Of a stretch of 15,597 nucleotides of DNA, positions 1-6,951 are shown in pieces. Under the pieces are notes generated by a model, which worked only from the letters and a program-made list of their open reading frames with translations, did not search any database and was not told where the DNA came from. The position numbers were made by a program, and so were the translations under genes. This stretch comes from 70-18 sp041691815 (lineage in GTDB: Bacteria; Pseudomonadota; Alphaproteobacteria; Acetobacterales; Acetobacteraceae). Positions within the stretch are counted from its first letter, which is position 1. Each line of letters starts with the position of its first letter. Location of the stretch: the NCBI GenBank assembly GCA_041691815.1, contig JBEPTZ010000104.1, positions 1 through 15,597 on the forward strand. Direction: 5' to 3'.

Positions 1-2
1 GG

Positions 3-42
3 ATGAAAAGTTTTTTTGCTTCTTTTTGTTCACAAAAAGAAG
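3..42 (-). repeat. AT-rich gene-end hairpin repeat, copy 1
   Basis: This is an AT-rich block in otherwise very GC-rich DNA, lying just 3' of the pirin stop codon (50-52). Read on the pirin strand it has left arm CTTCTTTTTGT (42-32), a two-base centre GA, right arm ACAAAAAGAAG (29-19), then C, seven A and CTTTTCATCC. The 11-bp arms are a perfect inverted repeat. Near-identical blocks occur at 11774-11812 and 15381-15422, each 3' of a gene and in the same orientation relative to it. The position and hairpin suggest a transcription terminator or 3'-end stabiliser. However, the tract after the hairpin is A-rich rather than U-rich, so it is not a textbook intrinsic terminator. The six-frame translations it yields (residues such as FFCFFLFTKR) are spurious. 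Confidence 0.8.
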
Positions 43-49
43 TTCTTGC

Positions 50-949
50 TTACCCCGGCAGCGGGATGAATTCATCATCGTCGGGCACTGCTTCGAAGCG
101 GCCGGCCTTCCAGTCGGCCTTGGCGGCTTCGATGCGGTCCTGCGAGGAGGAGACGAAGTTCCACCAGATATGCCGCGGCCCGTCCATCGGTTCGCCGCCG
201 AGCAGCAGCACGCGGCTGGGCTGGGTGGCGCGCAGGGTTATGGCGTCGGACGGGCGGAACACCAGCAGGCGGGGGGCGGCGAAGCGGTCGGGGCCGATCT
301 CGATTTCGCCTTCCATGACGTAGACGGCGCGTTCGGCGTGCTCGGTGGGCAGCGGCAGTGCGGCGCCGGCGGCCAGTTCGGCGTCGGCGTAGAACATCGC
401 CGAGAACGTTGGCACCGGCGAGGCCTGGCCGAACATGCTGCCGATGATCAGCCGCAGCGAGACGCCGCGATCGGTGACCGCCGGCAGCGTTTCGACGCCG
501 TGATGCGAGAAGCCGGGGGCGGTCTCCTCATCGGCTTTCGGCAGCGCGATCCAGCTTTGGATGCCCTGGATGCGGTGCGGTGCCAGGCGGGTTGCGGCGG
601 CAGTGCGCTCGGAATGGGCGATGCCGCGGCCGGCGGTCATCCAGTTGACCTCGCCCGGGCGGATTTCCTGCAGTGAGCCGAGCGAGTCGCGGTGCACGAA
701 GCTGCCTTCGGTGAGGTAGGTGAGGGTCGCCAGACCGATATGCGGGTGCGGCCGGACGTCCAAGCCTTGCCCGGTGGCCATCAGCGCCGGCCCCATGTGG
801 TCGAGGAACACGAACGGGCCGACCATGCGGCGCTTGATACTGGGCAGCGCGCGGCGGACCGAGAAGCCGCCGAGGTCCTTGGTGGAGGGCTCGACGACGA
901 GATCGACGGCGCCATCGGCGTCCGGGTCGGGGGTGGGGAGCCAGCTCAT
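50..949 (-). CDS. Pirin family protein
   Basis: The 299-residue product is a bicupin of the pirin family, non-haem iron proteins; some bacterial members have quercetinase activity and others modulate central metabolism, so the substrate cannot be read from sequence. The N-terminal cupin carries HPHIG (residues 68-72) and AHSE (111-114). His68, His70, His112 and Glu114 correspond to the His, His, His, Glu iron ligands of human pirin. The usual pirin stretches FVFLDHMGP (47-54 region) and WMTAGRGIAHSE (103-114) are present, and the length is normal. The ATG at 949 has a strong Shine-Dalgarno AGGAGG about 5 bases upstream. The gene lies 27 bp downstream of the inositol-monophosphatase-like gene on the same strand and is probably co-transcribed with it. 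It ends at the AT-rich hairpin repeat. Confidence 0.93.
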   Translation of the reverse strand: MSWLPTPDPDADGAVDLVVEPSTKDLGGFSVRRALPSIKRRMVGPFVFLDHMGPALMATGQGLDVRPHPHIGLATLTYLTEGSFVHRDSLGSLQEIRPGEVNWMTAGRGIAHSERTAAATRLAPHRIQGIQSWIALPKADEETAPGFSHHGVETLPAVTDRGVSLRLIIGSMFGQASPVPTFSAMFYADAELAAGAALPLPTEHAERAVYVMEGEIEIGPDRFAAPRLLVFRPSDAITLRATQPSRVLLLGGEPMDGPRHIWWNFVSSSQDRIEAAKADWKAGRFEAVPDDDEFIPLPG

Positions 950-976
950 CGGGGCCTCCTGCGGTGTTGGGCCGAT

Positions 977-1810
977 TTAGCCCGCTGCGAGCAGGCCGTC
1001 ATGCAGCGCCTGCCAGCTTGCCCGGTCTGGCGCGCAGATCAAGCCGCCGCCGAGATGGGTGGGGCGGTAGGCGGTGCCGTCGAACCGGGCGGAGTAGCCG
1101 CCGGCCTCCTGGTGCAGCAGCACGCCGGGTGCGTGGTCCCATGGGTAGAGGCGGCCGTATAGAACGAAATCGCAGTGGCCGCCGGCGACCAGGCGGTATT
1201 CATGCGCGGCGCAGCGATACTGGAAACTGGCGGCCACCTTCGGCAGCGCCTGGTTGACGCGGGTGCGGGCGGGTTCGGGCAGGAAGCGCCAACTGACCGC
1301 GCCGGCCATCTCGGCCAGCGGCACCGGAGCGGCGACGCGCAGGTCGGTGTGGCGGCCGTCCGGGGCTTCCGTCCAGGCGCCCTCGCCGCGCACCGCCAGC
1401 GCGGTATCGTCGCCCAGCGGGTCGTGGATGATGCCGGCCACCGTCTCGCCGCGCACGATGGCGGCGGCCATGCAGCCGAACAGCGGCAGGCCGGCGGCGA
1501 AGTTGGAGGTGCCGTCCACCGGGTCGACCACGAAGGCGAGGTCGGCGTCGGCGAGCGCGGCCAACAGGCCGGGTTCGGCGCTGGCGGCTTCCTCGCCGAC
1601 CACCACGCAGCCGGGGAACGCCTGGCGGAGGGCAGCGGTGATGCGGCGTTCGGCGGCCTCGTCGGCTTCGGTGACGATGTCGAGCGGGCCGGTTTTGGCG
1701 CGGATGGCGGCGGGATCGAGGCGGCGGAAGCGGGGGAGAATCTCGGTTTGCGCGGCGGTGCGCAGGATGGCGGCGACGGTGCGGGCGGCGGCGGTTGAGA
1801 AGCTTGGCAT
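977..1810 (-). CDS. Inositol monophosphatase family protein
   Basis: The 277-residue product belongs to the Mg2+-dependent, Li+-sensitive inositol monophosphatase superfamily (SuhB, CysQ and HisN-type histidinol-phosphate phosphatases). Metal-site motifs are in the expected order: GEE (72-74), DPVDGTSNF (96-104) and WDHAPG (224-229). Predicted metal ligands are Glu73, Asp96, Asp99 and Asp225. The length is typical and no signal peptide is seen, so it should be cytosolic. The WDHAPG variant, in place of the commoner WD-x-AAG, and overall divergence keep me from assigning SuhB, HisN or CysQ, so the substrate is left open. The ATG at 1810 has only a weak upstream AGGA. It is the first gene of a probable two-gene minus-strand unit with pirin, and diverges from the PEP-CTERM gene. 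Confidence 0.92.
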   Translation of the reverse strand: MPSFSTAAARTVAAILRTAAQTEILPRFRRLDPAAIRAKTGPLDIVTEADEAAERRITAALRQAFPGCVVVGEEAASAEPGLLAALADADLAFVVDPVDGTSNFAAGLPLFGCMAAAIVRGETVAGIIHDPLGDDTALAVRGEGAWTEAPDGRHTDLRVAAPVPLAEMAGAVSWRFLPEPARTRVNQALPKVAASFQYRCAAHEYRLVAGGHCDFVLYGRLYPWDHAPGVLLHQEAGGYSARFDGTAYRPTHLGGGLICAPDRASWQALHDGLLAAG

Positions 1811-1840
1811 GCTGGCGCATCCTGGCGCGATGAGGGCTGG

Positions 1841-1868
1841 TTGACAATGCAGGCGGTAATTTTATGTT
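1841..1868 (+). promoter_or_regulatory. Putative sigma-70-type promoter for the PEP-CTERM gene
   Basis: TTGACA at 1841-1846, 16 bp, then TATGTT at 1863-1868, in the 154-bp divergent spacer. The -35 is a perfect consensus match; the -10 matches at four of six positions. A start near 1875 would leave a leader of roughly 115 bases before the GTG at 1992. The assignment rests on matches alone. Confidence 0.35.
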
Positions 1869-1991
1869 GATACAGCGTTTTTCCGTTGGTATGCGGGCCT
1901 CGGCTGGCTATAAGCTGGTGGCTGATATTAGTTTGTCTGGTGTGGCTGGCAGAATCGACGTCGTGTGTTTTCGACATTTGGGGTAATTACC

Positions 1992-2867
1992 GTGCGCATT
2001 TTCACGCTCACCGCAGCGATCATCGGGGCCATGAGCTGCCTTGGCACGACGGCTGATGCCACGGCGGTGAACCTGATCACGAACGGAAATTTTTCACAAA
2101 CCTGTGCGGTGAGTTCGGTATCCGGGACAGTTGGGCACCTAACCTCTCCGTGCGTGGCCGTTACAGCAAACACCGAATTCGGCTCTGTCGCTGGCAACAA
2201 AGGCATCACTTCCAATCCGATTTACTGGGGCGGCCAGATTGTTAATGGCTGGACCGGAAATAACGGCTACATGTTGTGGATGTCTAATTCTGCAACCGCG
2301 ACCACTCAGTCCGCAGTGACGCAATATGGTAGCTCGGAGATGTTGCGGACCTTCACGATCGATACAAATCCAGGTGCCGGTGCCCACTTTGTTGCGCTGG
2401 ATGGCGATCAGAGCTCAGGCGTTCAGGCCGCGATCTCTCAGACCATCACCGGGCTCATGGTGGGAATGACCTATAAACTGAATTTCGACTGGGGCGCCGG
2501 CCAATTGCAAAGTGTAAGAGGCGCGACAACTGATAGGCTCCAGGTCACTTTTAGCGTGTCGGGCCAGACTCCCCATGTTGACGGGAGCGACTGTACGGTT
2601 GGTGGCCAGACCCAGTGCACCGCCATCGTGACTCACCCCAATACCGGGGACTGGACCGCTTGGGCGACGCAGAGCATGACCTTCACCGCTGCGGCGGCCA
2701 CCCAAATCCTCACGTTCCTGTCCGTCGGCACCCCGACCGGCGCACCGCCGATTGTAACGCTGGCCAATGTCTCGATGTACGCGGTTCCGGAACCGATGAC
2801 CCTGGCGCTGCTGGGCAGTGGGCTGGCCGGGCTGGTGGTTATCCGCCGGCGCAAACGGCGCGTCTGA
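1992..2867 (+). CDS. PEP-CTERM sorting-domain exported protein
   Basis: This is an exported protein with a C-terminal exosortase-recognition tripartite tail: VPEP (residues 265-268 from this start), a hydrophobic helix TLALLGSGLAGLVVI, and a basic end RRRKRRV. In characterised cases such proteins are processed by exosortase and associated with exopolysaccharide or biofilm; no exosortase gene is in the window. The N-terminus gives a good Sec signal peptide (MRIFTLTAAIIGAMSCLG, then ADA cleavage) if translation starts at GTG 1992, 8 bases after GGGG. An in-frame GTG at 1965 would add nine residues and make a poorer signal. The mature region begins NLITNGNF and contains ISQTITGLMVGMTYKLNFD, resembling DUF642/carbohydrate-binding-like beta-sandwich proteins. 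It holds two spaced cysteine pairs. GC content is visibly lower than in flanking genes, as is common for surface proteins. Confidence 0.88.
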   Translation: MRIFTLTAAIIGAMSCLGTTADATAVNLITNGNFSQTCAVSSVSGTVGHLTSPCVAVTANTEFGSVAGNKGITSNPIYWGGQIVNGWTGNNGYMLWMSNSATATTQSAVTQYGSSEMLRTFTIDTNPGAGAHFVALDGDQSSGVQAAISQTITGLMVGMTYKLNFDWGAGQLQSVRGATTDRLQVTFSVSGQTPHVDGSDCTVGGQTQCTAIVTHPNTGDWTAWATQSMTFTAAAATQILTFLSVGTPTGAPPIVTLANVSMYAVPEPMTLALLGSGLAGLVVIRRRKRRV

Positions 2868-2892
2868 CCGCTATGGCGGCACCGGGTCGGCA

Positions 2893-3687
2893 ATGATCGG
2901 TGCGGCGACCGATATCCTGCGCCTGACGGTCTGGCTGGCCCTGCTCGCCGCGATCTTCGTGCCGCTGGAACGGCTGTTTGCCATCCGCAAGCAGCGAATC
3001 TGGCGCCGGGATACCGGCATCGACCTCGCATATTATTTCATCAACTCGCTGGTTGTGGCCAGCGCATTGGCGTTGCCGATGGCGTTGCTCGCTGGTGCGG
3101 CACAATGGGCGATCCCGCCCGGGATGCTGGCTGGGCTGCCGTTCTGGGCGCAGATCGTGGCGGCCTATTTGGTGGGGGAACTCGGCTTCTATTGGGGGCA
3201 TCGCTGGTCGCACCAGATCCCGCTGCTGTGGCGCTTCCATCAGGTGCACCATAGCGCCGAGGAGATCGATTTCCTCACCAATACCCGCGCTCATCCGGTG
3301 GACATGGTGTTCACCCGGCTGTGCGGGCTGGTCCCGGTGTTCGCGCTGGGGCTGGCGCAGACCAGCGGCCCGAACGCGCTGGTGGCGCCGATCGTGATCG
3401 TTATCGGCACGTTCTGGGGCTTCTTCATCCACGCCAATATCCGCTGGCGACTCGGCTGGCTGGAGGCGCTGGTGACCACGCCGGCGTTCCACCACTGGCA
3501 CCACACCAACGACGAGTATCGCGACCATAACTACGCCGCGGTGCTGCCGGTCTACGACCGGCTGTTCGGTACCTTGCATCTGCCGAAGGCGTGGCCGGCC
3601 CGCTATGGCACCGATTCGCCTGTGCCGCCGAACCTGGCCGGTCAGTTGGTCGAGCCGTTCATCCCGCCGGGTCCGGCCACGCGCTGA
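2893..3687 (+). CDS. Sterol desaturase / fatty acid hydroxylase family membrane protein
   Basis: The 264-residue integral membrane protein belongs to the di-iron fatty acid hydroxylase superfamily. The histidine clusters that hold the iron are all present: HRWSH (103-107), HQVHH (116-120), an extra His134, and HHWHH (200-204) followed by DHN (211-213). Hydrophobic segments lie at about 11-24, 47-72, 84-101, 139-156 and 162-180. Family members hydroxylate or desaturate lipids, sterols, hopanoid-related or carotenoid substrates; the substrate cannot be told here. ATG 2893 is chosen because it lies 25 bp after the PEP-CTERM stop and begins a natural membrane N-terminus; the open frame extends back to 2818 but overlaps the PEP-CTERM tail-coding region. 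The ribosome site is weak. The last 46 bases overlap the convergent hflX 3' end. Confidence 0.93.
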   Translation: MIGAATDILRLTVWLALLAAIFVPLERLFAIRKQRIWRRDTGIDLAYYFINSLVVASALALPMALLAGAAQWAIPPGMLAGLPFWAQIVAAYLVGELGFYWGHRWSHQIPLLWRFHQVHHSAEEIDFLTNTRAHPVDMVFTRLCGLVPVFALGLAQTSGPNALVAPIVIVIGTFWGFFIHANIRWRLGWLEALVTTPAFHHWHHTNDEYRDHNYAAVLPVYDRLFGTLHLPKAWPARYGTDSPVPPNLAGQLVEPFIPPGPATR

Positions 3688-5009
3688 TCCTGCTCGCGCT
3701 CGAAGCGGGCGCGGTCGGCGGGCAGCAGGCGGACGGTGAGATGGATGCGGGCCTCGCCGTCATCGCGCGCCACCACCTCGCCGTGCTGGTACAGCCAGGC
3801 CAGGCGCTGGCCATCTTCGGGCAGGATGTCGTATTCGCTCAGCTGCATGCCCTCGGCGATGCGGGCGTCGATCGCCGCCTTCAGCGCCTCCAGCCCCTCG
3901 CCGGTGATCGCCGACACCGCGACGGTGTTGGCGCGGGTGGGGACGCGGCCGATGCCGCCCACCAGGTCGGCCTTGTTCAGCACCTCAATGCTGCGGCGCT
4001 GCCAGTCGGCGCCGAGCAGGCCGGAGGCGACCATGCTCTCCAGCACCTCGACCACGTCGGCGCGCTGGCTGGCGCTGTCCGGGTGGGCGGTGTCACGGAT
4101 ATGCAGGATCACGTCGGCCTCGGCGACCTCCTCCAGCGTGGCGCGGAAGGCGGCAACCAGTTCGGTCGGCAACTCGCTGATGAAGCCCACGGTGTCGGAC
4201 AGGATCACCTGCCGGCCAGAGGGCAGCCGCAGGCCGCGCATGGTTGGGTCGAGTGTCGCGAACAACTGGTCTTTCGCCATCACCGCGGCGCCGGTGAGGG
4301 TGTTGAACAGCGTCGACTTGCCGGCGTTGGTGTAGCCGACCAGGGCCACAATCGGGTACGGCACCCGCTTGCGGGCGCTGCGGTGCAGGCCGCGGGTGCG
4401 GCGCACCTGCTCCAGTTCCTTCTTCAGCCGCACGATGCGCTCGCCGATCAACCGACGGTCGGCCTCGATCTGGGTCTCGCCGGGGCCGCCGAGGAAGCCG
4501 AAGCCGCCGCGCTGGCGCTCCAGATGGGTCCAGGAGCGGACCAGCCGGGAGCGCTGGTATTCCAGATGCGCCAGCTCCACCTGCAACGAACCCTCGCGGG
4601 TGGCGGCGCGCTCGCCGAAGATGTCCAGGATCAGCCCGGTGCGGTCGATCACCTTGCAGTTCCAGGCTTTTTCCAGGTTGCGCTGCTGCACCGGAGAAAG
4701 CTGGGCGTCGAGCACCGCGACATCGACGCCGGCCGCCTTCAGCGCCTCGCCCTGCGCCGCCATCTGGCCGCTGCCGAGCAGGGTGGCCGGGCGGCGAGCG
4801 CGCAACGGCAGGATCGCGGTATGCACGATCACCAGGCCGATCGAGGCGGTGAGACCGACCGCCTCGGCCAGCCGGGCTTCCGAGGCGCGCGACAGGTCGA
4901 GCCCGGCTGCGGCGCGCTCGGGCTTTTCCCAGGGCAGGATGACCGCGGCGCGAACCGGCGTCGTGGTGCTGGTGGCAGGCGCGTGGCCGGCCTCGTTATT
5001 CTGCGACAG
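3642..5009 (-). CDS. hflX: GTPase HflX
   Basis: This is a ribosome-associated GTPase of the HflX family, which splits stalled or hibernating 70S ribosomes. Numbering from GTG 4832: glycine-rich HflX-domain segment GFGFLGGPGETQIE (110-123), coiled coil to about 147, G1 GYTNAGKST (166-174), G2 FATLDPT (191-197), G3 DTVGF (213-217), G4 NKAD (286-289) and a G5 VSA. The frame is open and clearly conserved upstream of GTG 4832: it encodes RAAVILPWEKPER followed by a helix ending SIGL, the normal HflX N-terminus. No ATG, GTG or TTG lies between that segment and the TGA at 5034-5036. The best candidate is CTG 5007-5009, 7 bases after GGGAG, giving 455 residues and a 14-bp overlap with hfq. The function is secure; the start is uncertain. 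Confidence 0.9.
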   Translation of the reverse strand: MSQNNEAGHAPATSTTTPVRAAVILPWEKPERAAAGLDLSRASEARLAEAVGLTASIGLVIVHTAILPLRARRPATLLGSGQMAAQGEALKAAGVDVAVLDAQLSPVQQRNLEKAWNCKVIDRTGLILDIFGERAATREGSLQVELAHLEYQRSRLVRSWTHLERQRGGFGFLGGPGETQIEADRRLIGERIVRLKKELEQVRRTRGLHRSARKRVPYPIVALVGYTNAGKSTLFNTLTGAAVMAKDQLFATLDPTMRGLRLPSGRQVILSDTVGFISELPTELVAAFRATLEEVAEADVILHIRDTAHPDSASQRADVVEVLESMVASGLLGADWQRRSIEVLNKADLVGGIGRVPTRANTVAVSAITGEGLEALKAAIDARIAEGMQLSEYDILPEDGQRLAWLYQHGEVVARDDGEARIHLTVRLLPADRARFEREQDQRVAGPGGMNGSTN

Positions 5010-5307
5010 GTTGCGGCTCCCGCGCGCCCAGGGTCAGCGTGCTCGGGCTGGTGGGCGCGGCAACGGCCTCGACCTTCGGGCCGTCGAACAACTGGATCGG
5101 CGCGCCCGGCATCACGGTGCTGATGGCGTGCTTGTAGACCAGCTGGGTGTGCCCGTCCCGGCGCAACAGGACGGAGAAATTATCGAACCAGGTGATGATG
5201 CCCTGGAGCTTGACGCCGTTGACGAGGAATACGGTCACCGGGGTCTTGTTCTTGCGCACGTGGTTCAGGAACACGTCCTGAACATTCTGCGATTTTTCAG
5301 TGGCCAC
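4996..5307 (-). CDS. hfq: RNA chaperone Hfq
   Basis: The 103-residue product is an Sm-like RNA chaperone that forms hexameric rings and pairs small RNAs with mRNAs. The core aligns directly with E. coli Hfq: the proximal-face NVQDVFLNHVRKNK (8-21, with Gln10 and Asp11), Sm1 VTVFLVNGVKLQGIITWFDNF (24-44) and the Sm2 signature YKHAISTV (58-65). A roughly 30-residue Pro/Ala/Ser-rich tail (74-103) looks disordered. The start is GTG at 5307, with AAGGA 7 bases upstream. The TAA stop at 4996-4998 lies inside the probable N-terminal coding region of hflX, so the two are almost certainly co-transcribed, as hfq and hflX are in many proteobacteria. Confidence 0.97.
   Translation of the reverse strand: MATEKSQNVQDVFLNHVRKNKTPVTVFLVNGVKLQGIITWFDNFSVLLRRDGHTQLVYKHAISTVMPGAPIQLFDGPKVEAVAAPTSPSTLTLGAREPQPVAE
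5017..5021 (-). promoter_or_regulatory. Candidate ribosome binding site for a CTG start of hflX
   Basis: On the minus strand GGGAG lies 7 bases before CTG 5007-5009, inside the last codons of hfq. It is the only suitably spaced purine-rich site found upstream of the conserved HflX N-terminus, and it supports either a CTG start or translational coupling to hfq. Confidence 0.35.
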
Positions 5308-5598
5308 GACTTTATCCTTTTTGATCTTTATGACTCGGTCTCATGAGCCTCATGGCGTTGGCAGCGAGGCAGTCTGATCCGGGCAGGTGGTCGTGGCACG
5401 GCCACTCTGCAAGGGCAGTCTACCAGTCGGTTCATCCGGCGCAAGCACGAAGCCGTGCACCGGCGCGGTCTATACCGCAGTGCAGCATAAATCGCCGAGA
5501 AGGGCCAGCGCATAGCTGCCCGGCGCCGGGCGGCGGCAATCGACAAGCACGCCGGGTTGGCCGAAAATCACCGCCGAATGCCGCGAAAAGGACCGGAA
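5308..5598. other. Divergent intergenic region between hfq and the lyase gene
   Basis: No credible gene is seen; a 72-codon minus-strand frame at 5328-5546 has no family resemblance. The region holds several small perfect stem-loops: GTGGC/GCCAC (5393-5405), CTGC/GCAG (5407-5418), GCACG/CGTGC (5445-5458), GCGGT/ACCGC (5465-5478) and the 14-bp palindrome GCCCGGCGCCGGGC (5518-5531). Promoters for both flanking genes must lie here, but I could not pick a convincing one. Confidence 0.6.
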
Positions 5599-6948
5599 AT
5601 GATCGCCTCAACCCTCGATTCCCGCGTGTTTCGCGACATTTTCAGCGCCGAGGCGATGCGCCGCGTGTTCAGCGACGAGATGCGGGTGGAATATTACCTG
5701 CGCATCGAGGCGGCACTGGCCAAGGTGCAGGCGCGGCTCGGCATCATCCCGGACGAGGCGGCCAGCGAAATCGTGGCGAAATGCCAGGACGGCGGCAGTT
5801 TCGACATGGACTTGCTGAAGGCGCAGACCGAGAGGATCGGCTATCCGGTGCTGCCGGTGGTGCAGCAGATCGTGGCGCGGTGCCGCGATGGCTTGGGCGA
5901 ATGGTGCCATTGGGGGGCGACCACCCAGGACATCACCGATACCGCGGCGATCCTGGCGATCCGCGACGCGCTGGAGCTGGTAGAAGCCGATCTGCGGGCG
6001 ATCGCCGATTCGCTGGCCAGCCTGGCGGCGAAATACCGCGATACGCCGATGGCCGGGCGCAGCAACCTGCAACAGGCGACCCCGATCACCTTCGGCTATA
6101 AATGTGCGGTGCTGCTGGCCGGCTTCCAGCGGCATCTGCAGCGGCTGGGGGAGTTGCGGCCGCGGGTGCTGGTCGGCGAGTTCGGCGGCGCCACCGGCAC
6201 GCTGGCCAGCCTCGGGGCGCAGGGGCTGGCGGTGCAGCAGGGGCTGATGGAGGAGCTGGGGCTCGGCCAGCCGGAGATCGCCTGGCACACCATGCGCGAC
6301 CGCATCGCCGAGGTCGGCTGCTTCCTCGGCCTGGTCACCGGCACGCTGGGCAAGATCAGCATGGACGTGAAGCTGATGATGCAGACCGAGGTGGAGGAGG
6401 TGTTCGAACCGTTCCACGAGGGGCGCGGCTCGTCGTCGACCATGCCGCAGAAGCGCAACCCGATTTCTTCCGCTTACATCCAGGGCTGCGTCTCCATGGT
6501 CCGCCAGAACGTCGCCGCACTGCTGGAGGCGATGGTGGAGGACCATGAGCGGGCCACCGGCACCTGGCAGATCGAATGGATCGCGCTGCCGGAAATCTTC
6601 CTGCTGTCGTCCGGGGCGCTGAAGCAGGCGCGCTTCCTGGTCGGCGGCCTGCAGGTCGACCCGGCGCGGATGCGGGCCAACCTGGACCTGACCAAGGGCC
6701 TCACCCAGTCCGAGGCGGTGATGATGGGCCTGGGTCCGGTGCTGGGGCGGCAGCGGGCGCATGATCTGGTGTATGACATCTGCCGCGAAGTGATCGCCGG
6801 GCGCGGGACCTTCCTCGACCTGCTGGCCGAGCATCCGGAGATCAAGCCGCATATGGGCCGCGCGCAACTGGCCGGCTTCCTCGATCCGGCCAATTATGTC
6901 GGGCTGTCCGGCGAGATGGTCGATCGCGTGCTGGCGATAGGGTACTGA
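5599..6948 (+). CDS. Fumarase/aspartase-superfamily lyase, 3-carboxy-cis,cis-muconate cycloisomerase-like
   Basis: The 449-residue product is a homotetrameric-type superfamily enzyme, the group of adenylosuccinate lyase, argininosuccinate lyase and PcaB. The signature loop GSSSTMPQKRNP is at 277-288, and the first conserved block CHWGATTQDITDTA is at 103-116, the wording typical of 3-carboxymuconate cycloisomerase. The second block reads AGRSNLQQATPITFG (about 152-166), with Asn where adenylosuccinate lyases have the catalytic His, again PcaB-like. A C-terminal adenylosuccinate-lyase C domain follows. ATG 5599 is chosen because AAAAGGA lies 6 bases upstream; ATG 5578 and TTG 5557 lie in frame upstream with weaker support. 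It is 3 bp from a hot-dog hydratase, which argues for a CoA-thioester or dicarboxylate catabolic role rather than purine synthesis or the classical protocatechuate pathway. The exact reaction is unknown. Confidence 0.85.
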   Translation: MIASTLDSRVFRDIFSAEAMRRVFSDEMRVEYYLRIEAALAKVQARLGIIPDEAASEIVAKCQDGGSFDMDLLKAQTERIGYPVLPVVQQIVARCRDGLGEWCHWGATTQDITDTAAILAIRDALELVEADLRAIADSLASLAAKYRDTPMAGRSNLQQATPITFGYKCAVLLAGFQRHLQRLGELRPRVLVGEFGGATGTLASLGAQGLAVQQGLMEELGLGQPEIAWHTMRDRIAEVGCFLGLVTGTLGKISMDVKLMMQTEVEEVFEPFHEGRGSSSTMPQKRNPISSAYIQGCVSMVRQNVAALLEAMVEDHERATGTWQIEWIALPEIFLLSSGALKQARFLVGGLQVDPARMRANLDLTKGLTQSEAVMMGLGPVLGRQRAHDLVYDICREVIAGRGTFLDLLAEHPEIKPHMGRAQLAGFLDPANYVGLSGEMVDRVLAIGY

Positions 6949-6951
6949 ACG

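Noticed and set aside
1..676. Plus-strand frames starting with FFASFCSQKE-type residues
   Set aside because: They start in the AT-rich hairpin repeat and continue antisense to pirin.
3591..5123. 510-codon plus-strand open frame antisense to hflX and hfq
   Set aside because: No motifs, Gly/Gln/Ala-rich; hflX and hfq on the other strand are unmistakable.
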